This document shows, piece after piece, positions 48,449 through 60,800 of a DNA stretch of 64,000 bases. Location of the stretch: the NCBI GenBank assembly GCA_030248225.1, contig JASANE010019403.1, positions 1-64,000 on the forward strand, in the 5' to 3' direction. Origin of the DNA: Trileptium ribeirensis. Its lineage: Eukaryota > Nematoda > Enoplea > Enoplida > Thoracostomopsidae. Every line of letters starts with the position of its first letter. The stretch's first letter is position 1. The translations under genes were made by a program, and so were the position numbers. Under the pieces are notes generated by a model. The model ran no database searches, was not told where the DNA came from, and saw only the letters and a list, made by a program, of their open reading frames with translations.

Positions 48449-49969
48449 TAGCATTAAGGGTTACTGCTATTTTCTTCGGACCGCCTGTATACAAACGGAC
48501 GCCCACCACGCGACGGGTATACTCTTGTCGTTGGGTTGGCCAACTCAGGTTTAAACTGGACTTTTGTTTGAAAATTGCAGCTTTAAATTAAAGGTCTTAC
48601 TCATTGGTAGTTCCGAGCGACTTGAGGGATAAATAAACTGAGGTGGAAGTAGAACCAGACCACACATTGTGGTTGGGGAACTGAAGGAGCCAGCTTAAAT
48701 TTTGAGGCTGGTAAAAACGAAAGGGCTGTTGCGAAATTGGGTGTACATCTACGCAAGCTTTTTGCTCAGCAGCAGTTTGCGCGGCATGTTGATAAATGTT
48801 TTGGAGAAGTGATTTTAGACTTTTATTTTTTGCTACTTTTATAGTACCGTAATCTCGCAACTGTTTTATTTTGCTATAATTTTAATTATTGTCTCCTCCT
48901 GCTTTAATATCTATTGTTTCTCAATTAAAATATTACCCAATTATTTACGTTATCCCAATTTCAATTATATCTCTACCCCAATCATAGCATTGTTTTCCAA
49001 AAACATCCAATAAAAATTCATGTTCATTTTACAAAATAGAGAGTTTTTTAATTAATCAAGATGATCATCTGTTGACAACAGCTCTATATAAACTAGCTGT
49101 ACAGCTAAAAATTCACGATTTTAGTCAAAACAAATTCAGTTTTTCGACTCGACAATGGCAGCTGCCTTTTCGAAACACTTTGTGCAAACCCATACTAGTC
49201 CCAGTGCACCCCTGGGATGAAGCTGATTTTACTCGGTGGGAGAAGAATATACAGGAACCGCCCTTAAACGTGGATATGTATTTAATTCAGGGTTTTATAA
49301 AATTTGTTGCTATGAGTTCAAGCACGGTGTTTGAACGGTCGCTCAGGCAAAATTGTGGGTGTCGTTGCAGATGGTACCTATGTTGTTACAGCTATCATTT
49401 CCACCACACGGAAAGAAGTCTAATGAAATGCACCTATTATTAACTTATTCTGACAACATAAGACCTAGTATCCCAACCACCCTTTCAAGAGCCACCTATA
49501 TACTGTAAATAAGATACAATAAACATTAAGGCATATTACACAGGTGGATGGGAGGCATATGGAGATGTCAGGACCCCACAAAGACACTTTAGCATGGCAA
49601 AAAACTACATTTTGATGTTTTGTCTGTTGCCACTCTACTTTTTATACAGATGTGTATTAAATTTCACAGCTGATACATACCATGCTACATTAATTACAGT
49701 TATGCATTTTCGTGTGCATAAACAAAGCTAAAGACATCAGCCCGTTGTGTTTGTGGTTCAGGACTTAATACGTACCCCAGCTTATGCACATAAAGCTTTC
49801 GTGATTGTGTCTAAGTAAAATCTAAGGGCTTCAGTTCTTAAATTCTTGGCATTCACCATCTAGTAGGATGATCTGATTGTCACATCATTATTATTTTTAT
49901 ATATATGTGTGTATATTACGTTTAATTTATTTATCAAGTATTATGACAATAGTGGTAGTACAAAGACTG
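48449..49969. other. No gene recognised; one 123-codon open frame
   Basis: The + strand frame 49072-49443 (VPVHPWDEADFTRWEKN and NVDMYLIQGFIKF) has protein-like composition but no recognised domain. It precedes the Polinton polymerase remnant and could be a remnant of another Polinton gene; nothing in it proves that. Confidence 0.35.
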
Positions 49970-50260
49970 CTTAGCGGTGGTTCTGTAAGTAGTATAACTG
50001 TTTTGGTTCACTAAGTAGTAGAGAAAAGTGATGTTTCCAGAATTAGTACTATAACTGTGGTGGTTTTGAAACAGGTAGAAAAAAGTAAAGATTCAACAGC
50101 ACAGTAGTACAACAGTAGTTTTGTTTTAATTAGTAGAAAAAGTATTGGTTCTACAATTATCATAATAACGGTTATTCTGTACCAAAGTAGTAGAAAATTC
50201 AGGGGTCCTGACAGTAGTAGAAAATGTAGGGGTTCTGTGGAGTAGTACAAATATATAATA
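49970..50260. repeat. Degenerate minisatellite
   Basis: Repeated AGTAGTAGAAAA, GGTTCT and AGTAGTACAACTGT-like words at irregular spacing of roughly 30 to 65 bp over about 290 bp. Confidence 0.6.
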
Positions 50261-50477
50261 TATATGTTGCATGCCCTCACCATTTTTATCCGGACTTGGG
50301 ACCGGCTCACTTAATTTTGGCGCTCGGAAGTTATTTCGCTAATAATTAATTTCATGGTATTTACATCAAATACGTGTAAATTGAACTTTTGGTCCGGAGA
50401 CCAATTAGTACGGCACAACAGATGCGTGCAACGATACAAGTACATTTTAATTGTGATTTTTTTACCGAAAGTATTCA

Positions 50478-50747
50478 ATGGAGCGACATAGACGATACCA
50501 CAAGTGTTTGCCACCCTCCATATTACGAACACGACCACCCAAACCCCATTACCACGATATTACCAATAACTTAAAAGTAAAACGTTTAAAACTGCAACAT
50601 CGACAGCTACAGCGGCAACTACAGGAGCTGCACCAACAAGTGCAAATGGTAGAACAGCAACAACTGACAGTAGTACAGCAGCAACAGGCTACCATGGAGA
50701 AAGTATTGGCAAACAAGGGTAGAACAAACAAAGCATATAACGCGTGA
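50478..50747 (+). CDS. Gln-rich coiled-coil open frame upstream of the polymerase remnant
   Basis: 89 codons from ATG to TGA. After a His/Arg/Pro-rich start come about 50 residues of Gln/Leu heptads (LQHRQLQRQLQELHQQVQM and EQQQLTVVQQQQATMEKV), predicted to form a coiled coil. The DNA there is a mild ACAGCAG-type repeat. It ends about 210 bp before the Polinton polymerase remnant on the same strand, so it might be a small Polinton ORF, but it could also be chance. Confidence 0.3.
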   Translation: MERHRRYHKCLPPSILRTRPPKPHYHDITNNLKVKRLKLQHRQLQRQLQELHQQVQMVEQQQLTVVQQQQATMEKVLANKGRTNKAYNA

Positions 50748-50959
50748 GCCGATGCTTGCACCAAACTAACAATTTTAAAAAACTAAATTTAGATTGGCAA
50801 CCTTAGTGGACTAAACAAAAACCATGAGACCTGAAAATGCATAAAAGAGATGAAATGCTATTTAAAGAGTTATTATTTAGCACCTAAGACTGATCTTAGC
50901 GATATAATTACATTTTGTAATGGTAGCCGCTACCGTTTGTGGAGTTCACTCAACAAAAA

Positions 50960-53490
50960 CAATTACCGTGACATTAAATTATGGAGTAGCGTATAAGTGC
51001 AAACAGAAAATTTAAAATGGGATTTCTTGAACGCGCATGTAAATATACAGATACGCACATTATTACTAGGTTCAAATTATGACCAGGGATTGACAACTAT
51101 TTTTACTGAACTTGTAAAAAATTGGATGAGTTTGAGGCTACAGGGTATGGATGGGTGCTACTACAAGTGCACCACGCTGACGAGCATGTCAGCATTTACC
51201 AACCGCTGCGAGGTTCATGTTATAAAGAGCTTCCGCAGTGAGGGAAGTATAAATATGATGTACTGAATATACAGAATAATGACTGAAAATGTTTTGAAGT
51301 ATTTTAGCTGCATTATACCCTGCTAATGCGAATCCGCATAGGTTTAGCAATTTATGAAAAATTTGAAACAGAGCTGAACATGGATGGTATAGCATATACC
51401 GTTAAGATACGAGTATATTAGTAAATTTGAGAAGCGAAATAAAATTGCTGTAAAATTTGTATGACTTCCAAGATGAGCACATAGCTCTTTTGTTTATTTC
51501 AAATAAGCAACACCAGAAATATATTCATCTATTAAAGCACAAGGGTCATTACTGCCTTGCACTTTACCTAGACAGACTATTTGATGTCAAAAGAAAACAC
51601 AAAACTAAAAGTACTTTTGCTTTAAACGTTTTGATGCCATGTTATAGTGAGAAGGTGCGTAATGAGCATATGGTACTGTGTAGAAATGACATGGGTGCAA
51701 CGATAGAGATGCCTGAAAACACCACATTAAATTTTAAAAATTTACATAAAATGCAACGCGCAACTTATGTACATATATGCAGACATTGAAAATGTCTTCT
51801 CGAAAAAATTAGATGGATATGATTCCAGCTCCATATTTTTACAACGACAGCATTCCAACGCCATACTTTTTTGCGGATATGGTTTGGTTGAAGTGATAGG
51901 GTGTTGCAACGATAAGTCGCAAATAGTCGAGCCACATATATACCGTGACGAAGATCCAGTCAAAATGCTTTCTTGCATGCAAAGTGTAAAATCTGAAATC
52001 TTATCAAAATATTGATAAGCAAGCTAAAATTATAAAATGGTCGACAATCTAAATTTCAGCATAAGAATGTAAAAAAGCGGTGTTATGCCTGTTGTTTTAA
52101 ATTTGTTCCTAGCGATAAAGCCAAGGACCTTTGGTACATTTGTGGGAGGAACCTCAGCACGGCAGATCCCAAGTACAAATATAGAGTATAAATTAATCCC
52201 AGATGTGACAGTAATGTTTCATAATTTGAAGCATTACAATGGTCACTTGATTATGCTGACGCTAAGTGCAATGCGCACTGATACAGGTCTTGAAATCTAG
52301 TGCCAACGGCCAAAGGTATAGAAGAAGTGGTTATGCTTTTCTGTTAATAGAGAAAATGTAAGAAAGCTCCCTTGCAGTGGTTTTTTGCTTAACTAATCTT
52401 CGGAACCTGAAGAGGAGGAGATTGCATACAAGAGTAGGTTTATTGACACCATGCAATTCTTAACCACCTCTTTAGAAAAAATTATTGGATAATTTGAAAC
52501 ATCATGGTGTCTACATAGTTTTGCTGCAATGTATCAATATTATGGTAAGAACACTAACTACTTACTGTCTAAAGGCGTTTATTCATACTAGAGAATATAT
52601 GGCTAACTATAAAAAATTTAATGAGAAAAGCTGGACCCCCAAAACAAAAAATTTTATTCTAGTTTGACGGATAACGAAATAAGTGAAGAGGATTATGCGC
52701 ATTCTCAGAAAGTTTGGGAGCAAATGGGAATTAAAAATTTAGGAGATATATCACGACCTGTACTTGTGTACAGATGGATTATTATGCGGTGTTTTTGAAA
52801 TTTTCTGTATATTTTGTATTGATAAATATATTTTAGATACAGTACATTATATAGACATTGCCAAGTTCTGCATGGGATGTTTGTTTGAAGCTGACGGGTA
52901 CTGAGTTGGAATACCTGAGGGATCCAGAAATGAATACGTTCCTTGAAGAAGGTATACGTGGGGAGTATAAGTAATTTCACAGATATGCTAAAGCTCAATA
53001 ACAAATACCTACCTGAAACTTATAATGTAAATTCTGCCCCGTTATATGTTATGTATCTGAACTCAAATACATTTATGTGGTTGGTCAATGCCATAGAAGC
53101 CGCCTTGTGGTGATTCTGAAATGATTGATACAAAAAGAAACTGATGACATTAATTGGTCTGCAGTTTATACATACAGTGATACTGGCTACGTACTTGAGG
53201 TAGACGTAGAATACACTGACTAGCTACTTCATATTCGTAATGACTATTCTTTAGCTCCCTATAAACTTCAGGTTACTTATAGTATGTTGTCAGAATATTG
53301 CACTGGCCTTAAACAGCAATTAAATGTAATGTCTGGTTCAGTTCAGCAGCTTGTTCCTGACTTATTTAAAAACAAAAATAGAAATCACACATTAGGAATG
53401 TACAACTTTACTTAAAGTTGGGAATGAAGCTTAAACATGTTCATAGAGTAATTTCATTAACACAGGACAACTGGATAGGTCTAGAATATT
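50960..53490 (+). pseudogene. Polinton/Maverick protein-primed DNA polymerase B, decayed and truncated
   Basis: Collinear remnant of a family B polymerase of the Polinton/Maverick type, spread over several frames with stops and small gaps. Seen in order: a YQPLRGS block (51197), NIQNND (51268), the exonuclease I-like YADIE (51776-51790), an exonuclease II-like FHNLKHYNGHLI (52217-52252), an EEDYAHSQKVW block (about 52690), YRWI/VFE near the exonuclease III position (about 52770), a degraded polymerase A motif (about 53050), GYVLEVDVEY (about 53186) and LGMKLKHVHRV (about 53419). The exonuclease II Asp is replaced by Asn (HYNG for the usual YDG), and the motif A Asp also appears lost. The sequence stops at 53490, where the 1.1-kb repeat starts; motifs B and C (YxDTD) are missing. 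It cannot encode a working enzyme. Confidence 0.88.
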
Positions 53491-54594
53491 CATAAATTAT
53501 GAGGGATGAGGGCCATCCATGAAACCAGCAGCAAGCAACTATATACACATGTAAGCATAAACGGCTGAAAGCCTGCACTTTGTAATAAAATTTATTAGTA
53601 GACCCTATGTCTCCTAAGTCGAAATTGTCCTGGATCCAGCGTGGGTCCACGTAAAAATATTTGGGTCCAGACCCACCTGTGGAGCCAAAACACCTTGGAC
53701 CGCTACCTGGGTCGCACTGTGGAGCCAAATATTGTTCGCCGACCCTTTGCAAGAAATGGTGATTTTTCAATTTCCGGCATGTTATCGTGTGTTTTAGCCT
53801 ACAATGAGTACCTATTAGGTTACAAGCACGCTGGACACTATAGTTTTGCTATATAGGGTCTAGTTTGGCTATATTGTACTTTTTCATGCGGGTTCGATGG
53901 TTTTACGGTCGACGAACCGATTTTTGAATTGTAGTTCATTTTCATTTGTTTGGTCTGGTGATAGCCCTTAGATATAGATGACCTCACTATATCATGGCAC
54001 CCGGAAATACAGGTTCCGAGCATTCATGATTTATTAACCCACAAAATTTTATGAATTACTTCTTTTTAAGTTATATAGCATATTGTGTAGACAAAAAATT
54101 CATTGTAATTTTCTTCACAATAAAAAATTTTTAAAGCACATTTTTCAAAAATAATTCTTTGGAATTTCAATTATGGATGCTCGGTGAGGAGTAGGTATGC
54201 TTCGATACACGTATAGTTGCATTGCCTGCTAACCTGCATTTAATGATCACCAATGAGTGGAATCAAAACTCTCTACTGAACGTGTGGATTTCGTTGAGTA
54301 CTTTATAGTCACTTCTCATGTTCGAATTTAGTAGTTTTTCGATGTCAGAATCTGAGTTCGAGAAATTCGACTATTGATACCAATGCACAGTAGTGTCGGC
54401 CGAAATATCATTTTTACCTCTCTGCGTTGTAGGTACAAATTTTCAAGTAGTCCCACATGGTTTAATTTTTTTTGTCGCAAACTACAACAATTTCGAATTA
54501 CACATTTAACCGTTGAAAGTTTCGAATTCAATGTTAGTCCAGTTAATACTCATTAACGTATACATGGGTTAAAACCTCTTTTTTTAATATTCAG
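53491..54594 (-). repeat. 1.1-kb inverted repeat, left arm
   Basis: About 1104 bp forming the reverse complement of 55397-56503, alignable end to end by eye with few indels. Outer end CATAAATTATGAGGGATG, inner end TTTTTTTAATATTCAG. Fragmentary open frames (53441-53770 on the minus strand, GSGPKYFYVDP) recur in the other arm. It abuts the polymerase remnant on the left and lies 110 bp before a CDC27 exon. Confidence 0.95.
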
Positions 54595-54704
54595 AATTGA
54601 CGACCTTGACGAATATTTGCCCAGCGGCAAAGGAAAATGACGTTCTATGTCTATCTCGGGCGATTGTGTTGTTTTTATCTGTTAGAACCAAATTGTTGTT
54701 TCAG

Positions 54705-54857
54705 GCAGCACACACATTTCAACGCTACCGAGAACGGGCGGAGCACAGCCTTCGCGGCGTCGATTATTATTCCACCGCGCTATGGTTTCTCGGCCGAGAA
54801 GTGGAGCTATCATCGCTCGCCCAGGATTTAGTTGCACATTTTCGCTACGCGCCTGAG
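54705..54857 (+). CDS. CDC27: CDC27 exon bracketed by the inverted repeat
   Basis: Acceptor GTTGTTTCAG, donor GTTAGT, 51 codons, phase 0 at both ends, so skipping would keep the frame. It reads AAHTFQRYRERAEHSLRG, then VDYYSTALWFLG and LSSLAQDLVAHFRYAPE. This matches the CDC27 segment just before the T/A-W-C-x-x-G-N-C-F-S repeat (the Y-S-T-x-L-W and L-x-x-x-L elements). The single-copy DNA between the repeat arms is 802 bp. Confidence 0.88.
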
Positions 54858-57800
54858 GTTAGTTTTTTAACGTTTCGGCGAAATGTACCTATCAGAGAAA
54901 TTATTACTGTTGGTGGAATTATACACGTGGGCATACTAGTTGCATAGCGCGTTGCATCAGTAATCGAGCTCCGAATGTACTACTAGTAACTGGCACAGCG
55001 AGGGAAAACGGAGCAACTGCGAGTGTCTACGCTTATTGATCATTTTGTCGTTCCAAATTCAGGTCCCTAAGCGCGCTTAAAGCCCCATGCTAGTAATTAT
55101 ACACCTACAATACTTCTGTGACAACGCCACGGTCAGTTTAGTCATTATATAAAACCGGGTTCAGTATAATAAGTATTAACTATTATGATACCTTTAGTAG
55201 TGGGTTTATCCATAGTGTTATCGATCGTAATTTCGTCGTTTTGTTCACTGAAACCGTCAAAGCTCTTGTTGTCCATATTTCTATTGTTACGATTGAGAGT
55301 GTCCTGTCAACATAGAATAAAGAAACAGATATTTAAATGTATTGGTGTAGAAATAAATGTGGTACCTGTATATTCAAAAACAGAATCGTCTACTTACTGA
55401 ATATTAAAAAAAGAGGTTTTAACCCATGTATACGTTAATGAGTATTAACTGGACTAACATTGAATTCGAAACTTTCAACGGTTAAATGTGTTAAATTCGA
55501 AATTGTTGTAGTTTGCGACAAAAAAAATTAAACCATGTGGGACTACTTGAAAATTTGTACCTAATTCCACAAGAGGTAAAAATGATATTTCGGCCGACAC
55601 TACTGTGCATTGGTATCAATAGTAAATTTACTACGAACTCAGATTCTGACATCGAAAAACTACTGACATGTGGAACATGAGAAGTGACTATAAAGTACTC
55701 AACAAAATCCACACGTTCAGTAGAGAGTTTTGATTCCACTCATTGGTGATCATTAAATGCAGGTTAGCAGGCAATGCAACTATACGTGTATCGAAGCATA
55801 CCTACTCCCTCACCGAGCATCCATAATTGAAATTCCAAAGAATTATTTTTGAAAAATGTGCTTTAAAAATTTTTTATTGTGAAGAAAATTACAATGAATT
55901 TTTTGTCTACACAATATGCTATATAACTTAAAAAGAAGTAATTCATAAAATTTTGTGGGTTAATAAATCATGAATGCTCGGAACCTGTATTTCCGGGTGC
56001 CATGATATAGTGAGGTCATCTATATCTAAGGGCTATCACCAGACCAAACAAATGAAAATGGAATACAATTAGAAAATTGCTTCGTCGACCGCAAAACCAT
56101 CGAAACCGCATGAAAAAGTAGCTACAATGTAGCCGAACTAGACTCTGTATAGCAAAACTATAGTGCCCAGCGTGCTTGTAACCTAATAGGTACTCATTGT
56201 AGGCTAAAAACATACGATAACATGCCGGAAATTGAAAAATCACCATTTGTTGCAAAGGGTCGCGAACAATATTTGGCTATACAGCGCGATCCAGGTAGCG
56301 GTCCTGGGTCCACAGGGGGGTCTGGACCCAAATATTTTTACGTGGACCCACACTGGACCCAGGACAATTTGTACTTAAGAGACATAGGGTCTACTAATAA
56401 ATTCTATTACAAAGTGCAGGCTTTGAGACGTTTATGCTTACATGTGTATATATAGTTGCTTGCTGCTGGTTTCATGGATGGCCCTCATCCCTCATAATTT
56501 ATGTATTTGTAATTATAATAATGTAAAATTGCGTTTCTTAATTACGCTTTTCTATTGTGTATAAATTGGTGAAACTCTCGAGCCAAAAATTGTAAGCTTG
56601 GAGCCAGCGTTTAAGGTCTGGGCCCGTTGATTTCTCGTTGAGTTGTTTCTGCATCGTCATTTTTCGATGCGAAGCTTACGTCGAGATATATGGTGTGCAA
56701 AACACTGGTACCCGTATGGCCAGATTTGGAAAAGAGCCACTAAAAACATGTTTTTGCCATTTTGGAGGTACAGTCCGCTTTGAAACTGTTCCTAAAAAGC
56801 ACATCCCAGTCACTTTTTACATCTAATAAAAATTACCGAAATCCGTCGTATATCAGAAGATGAGTTATGAATTGCAGAAAGACAAAACAGAAATTTTCAC
56901 GATTGCCAATCAGCTTTAGGATGTGAACGGAATGAACATTTATCACAGCACAACATTATGATATACGTATGTAAGTATAAATAATTTGCATAGTGTGTTT
57001 GTCAGAAATATATCGGAACCACAAATATACCGGTTTTAAGCAAAACTAGTTCAGTTTCACACATTGTCAAGCTTCATTTGCATATGCTGAACACCACAGT
57101 ACTAACCCAGTTAAATGGAAAACGAAGAAAATTTTACAACGCGTCCAGAACGGATAGTCACCATCCGCGATTGTGATGGTGTAGCGCTCTGTCTACCATT
57201 CTGCTCATTCGGTGATACTGACGTTGCGCACTTTGACAGCGCCAGAATACCGGTTTGACTGAATCAAAGCAAACAACATTGTGCTGACCTCCTGCCTAGA
57301 CTCTAAAATATTTATTTAAACGCCTAACGACACAATGCGGTCCTGTGTGTGGAAACTGGAATGCTTTCTTCATGGAGTCTGCTCGGATGAAGACAAATTC
57401 AGATTCTAGTACAGCAGACATAAAGTAAAGCGTATTTCAGGGCAGCGTGTTCCCGTCGGCGGTACCATTCCATAATTGTTGGAAAATGTTAGACAAACTG
57501 CACGGGGTGTCCCAGGTTTTTGGAAGCATTAGATATAAAAAATGGTCCATGCAACCTCGGAGTACGTTAACTGTTTATGAAGACAAACCGATGTTTTTCT
57601 TTTAAGCGGATCTGAGTCCAAGCGGCACAACAGGAAGTACCTCAGTCGAGCAGTGACTAAATGGTTGCGCGTATATGGCAGCCTTAATCTGCCGATAAAA
57701 GCGTTCCATTACCGACATCATGATACGATGTCGTACGAAAATGGTTTACTCACAGTAGCTGTGTAAGTGGTTTAAATAGTCGTTGAGTCGAATTGGCGCC

Positions 57801-60800
57801 CGCGGCCCGCTGTAATTGCCGTTGGTATTCTGAGCCATGATATCCAGCCCGGAATAGAGCTTGTGCTACTGTTTCGGCAGCGATATCGCAGATTGGAAAG
57901 GCTTCAACCCAACAGGCAAACCGGTCGATAGCGGCGAAGAGGTGCGTTTTATCCTCGGAAGATGGCAAGGGATCTACAATGTATATGTGGGTGTAATCGA
58001 AAATTACCCCAATTTTGACACCGTGCGACGGTGCGTCTTTGCACTTTGGCATTCTAGGCACGTTTTAGCGCAATAGCGCACATTCTTACTGATGCTTGAC
58101 TAAACGAACCGTTGTGCTACTAGTCTTTGCGTCGCTTGTATTCCAGACGTGAAAATGAGCTAATAGGAGTGAAAGCGACACGACGATTTTGTTTTGGGAG
58201 CAGAGGTTGCGCAAGACTGTTATAAACATCGCAAAAATAGTTCGATCAGACATTGGAGGCGACACCCACTGGAGTTGGAGCGGTGTGCCCACGCATGTTG
58301 CTTAGACTCAATCCATTTGATTTGCGCCTCAGCCAACGCAATATAAGCGATACCTAATGCGTGGAATATATACTAGATTAAGCGTCAGCTGCCTTATTTT
58401 TGGTCCACTTATGTGTCGTACGTCAATGGTGATTTCAGCGATGAATGACAGCTCATGAATCTTTTGTGGCGATTGTCGATATGATCGTCCTTGAATCCCT
58501 CCATTTTGAGCGGCTCATGACACTTTTTCCTCTTTGCCCCGAATGTTTAGTGGTACCAGCATATGTCGCCGTCTGGATCAGTGCTATTGCGGCCACCCGA
58601 TTGGCTCGGGTTGCGTAATCGTAGATTGGATCAGTTGCGGGATCGATAACTTTTACTGAGCCAGTATATTCTGAGACTTGACACTAGCTGTAGCACTTTG
58701 GAACGTAAAGCTTCCATCTCTGTCATTCACCATTCAGCCTGGACCGCAGATAAAGACGGCGATGCATTTGACAATTCTATTATTTTGTCCACCAAACTTG
58801 CCACTGAGTCGAGTATGGGACTTTATGGATTAGGCGAACACTACGTGAAGATTTCTTGACAGTCGCTGAGAAAAAATTTTGTCGAGCATTGCGTGGTGAG
58901 GCGCGGAATGTTTGGAGCCCAAAACCTGGCGTCTGTAGCGGAGTGGTTGGTTCGCTTTGCGATCACCCAATTCTTCCGCGTTGAGTAGTTACTGCAGACG
59001 GCGTTGTTCGGACACCGAAAGTCATTGAACCTACTGCTCGTGCAGGACCTCGTATGGGTTTTCGCGTGGTGGATGGAGCATTGAATCGCGTACTGTGGTA
59101 GCGCAAGGCGCGCACGACATAATGAAATTTGTTTGTTTGCGTTCTGATGCCCTTGTTGCGAATTGAGCCTCGACGTGTGCACACTATAGCTCAGGATTGG
59201 TTGGCCAAATTGAAGGTGATTTAATTACAGCATCTGCCACTAAGCCAGAATTCTACCTGTCGATTGTCATAGGTCCTGTTATTGGCTTTATCTTGCGCTG
59301 ATGGCAGCGACATGTACCTTTTTATTAGTGTCAATTCTTACTAATCTAGATGGTCAGTTTCAGTTAATAAAGATCAGTTTTAAGTTTATTGTGTGTTTTA
59401 ACCAGTCTTCAGTCGACATATCATTGACTCATACGTTGCGACTTCGTATAGAGCGGTATCACGAATGCGATCAGCATCGGACGTCGAGGGTCGCTTGTCC
59501 GTATACAGTTGGAGATGAAATGCTAAGGCTATGCCACGGCATCAAGCGGAACTATTAACCGAACCAGCATACACCATATCGCTAGCCACTAGTGACCTTA
59601 CAGCCCCATACGGGCCACTGGGCCCCATACGGTCGATATCGATGTATCTAAATTCTTCGTACCAGGTTTTCAGTCAATAAGGGGGCACGAAATGAAGCTG
59701 CAGACACTGGATATATCGAGACTAGATGTTCGAAAAAACTTTTTCCCCCACCTGGGGGTTGTGGCAAGGAACATCCTTCCATCGCATGTGATATGTGCAC
59801 CAACCCTTTCAGCGTTCAAATGTCGCTCGATGCCGCAAATGTTTTGCTTCCAAATTAATTGTTCAGTTTAGTACCCTTTACGGAAGCAAGATTATTTTTC
59901 TCTGGTTGGTTTTACTTCATAGTAAAATGATAAATTCCGATGCATCTTTTTTTTGTTTTTCGATTAAGGCTCCTGTTCTGGAATTATGGGGTTTGAGGTA
60001 TTGTGTCTCAATGGTTCCACGATCTCAAATTCGAAAACTTGTTCTGACGTCCCGGGCGGTTGAAAAGTTTCACTTGGCGGTTTTCGGGCCTGGGAAAGTG
60101 GTTGCCGCTGGTGCTTTTGCTACGTGACCCATGGTTCCATGGGTACGAGGGTGTGGCACCCCTAAGGTTCGGGTCAGAGATCAATAAAAAAGATTTTTTA
60201 TGCCATTTTGGTACCCTTCGCGGAAGCAAGATTAGTTTTCTTAACATTCGAAGTTTTTTCTCTGGTTGGTTCTATTTCAAAGTAAAATGATAAATTCCCA
60301 TGCCTCTTTTTTGTTTTTCGAGTATGGCTCCTGTTCTAGAGTTATGAGGTTTGAGGTATGGTGCCTCAATGGTTCCTCGACCACAAATTCGAAAATTTGT
60401 TATGACTTCCTGGGCGGCTGAAAAGTTTTACTTGGGGGTTTTCGGACATGGCAAACTCATTGCTGCTGTAGATTTTGCTCTGGCATCCATGGTTCTATGG
60501 GTACGGGGTATGGCGCTGCCAAGGTTCATCGACCCAAAATTCCTGATTTTTACAGTTGCGTCCTGGGAGGCTGATAGCTTGCACTTGGGGGTTTTAGGAC
60601 TTATGAAACTTATTGCCGGTGTTAGTTTTGTTCTAACTGGTTTTGTTGTGGTTGTGATTCCGTCAAAAGGTAAAAACCCTACCGGAACTGGAATTACAGT
60701 TTAAAAATTTTGTTTAAATTTGTTCACATATATTCGGCTTCATCTGTGGTCCAATCATACGTTACATATTTACGCAATGATCAAGTTCCAAGACGACCCA

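Noticed and set aside
56222..56455. Protein-like frame (GSGPKYFYVDP...) shared with 53441-53770
   Set aside because: It is the same dispersed repeat in opposite orientation. The third copy at 40.9 kb does not keep the frame.
60351..60704. 117-codon frame in dispersed repeat copy 3
   Set aside because: Equivalent frames in copies 1 and 2 are broken at different places, which argues against coding selection.
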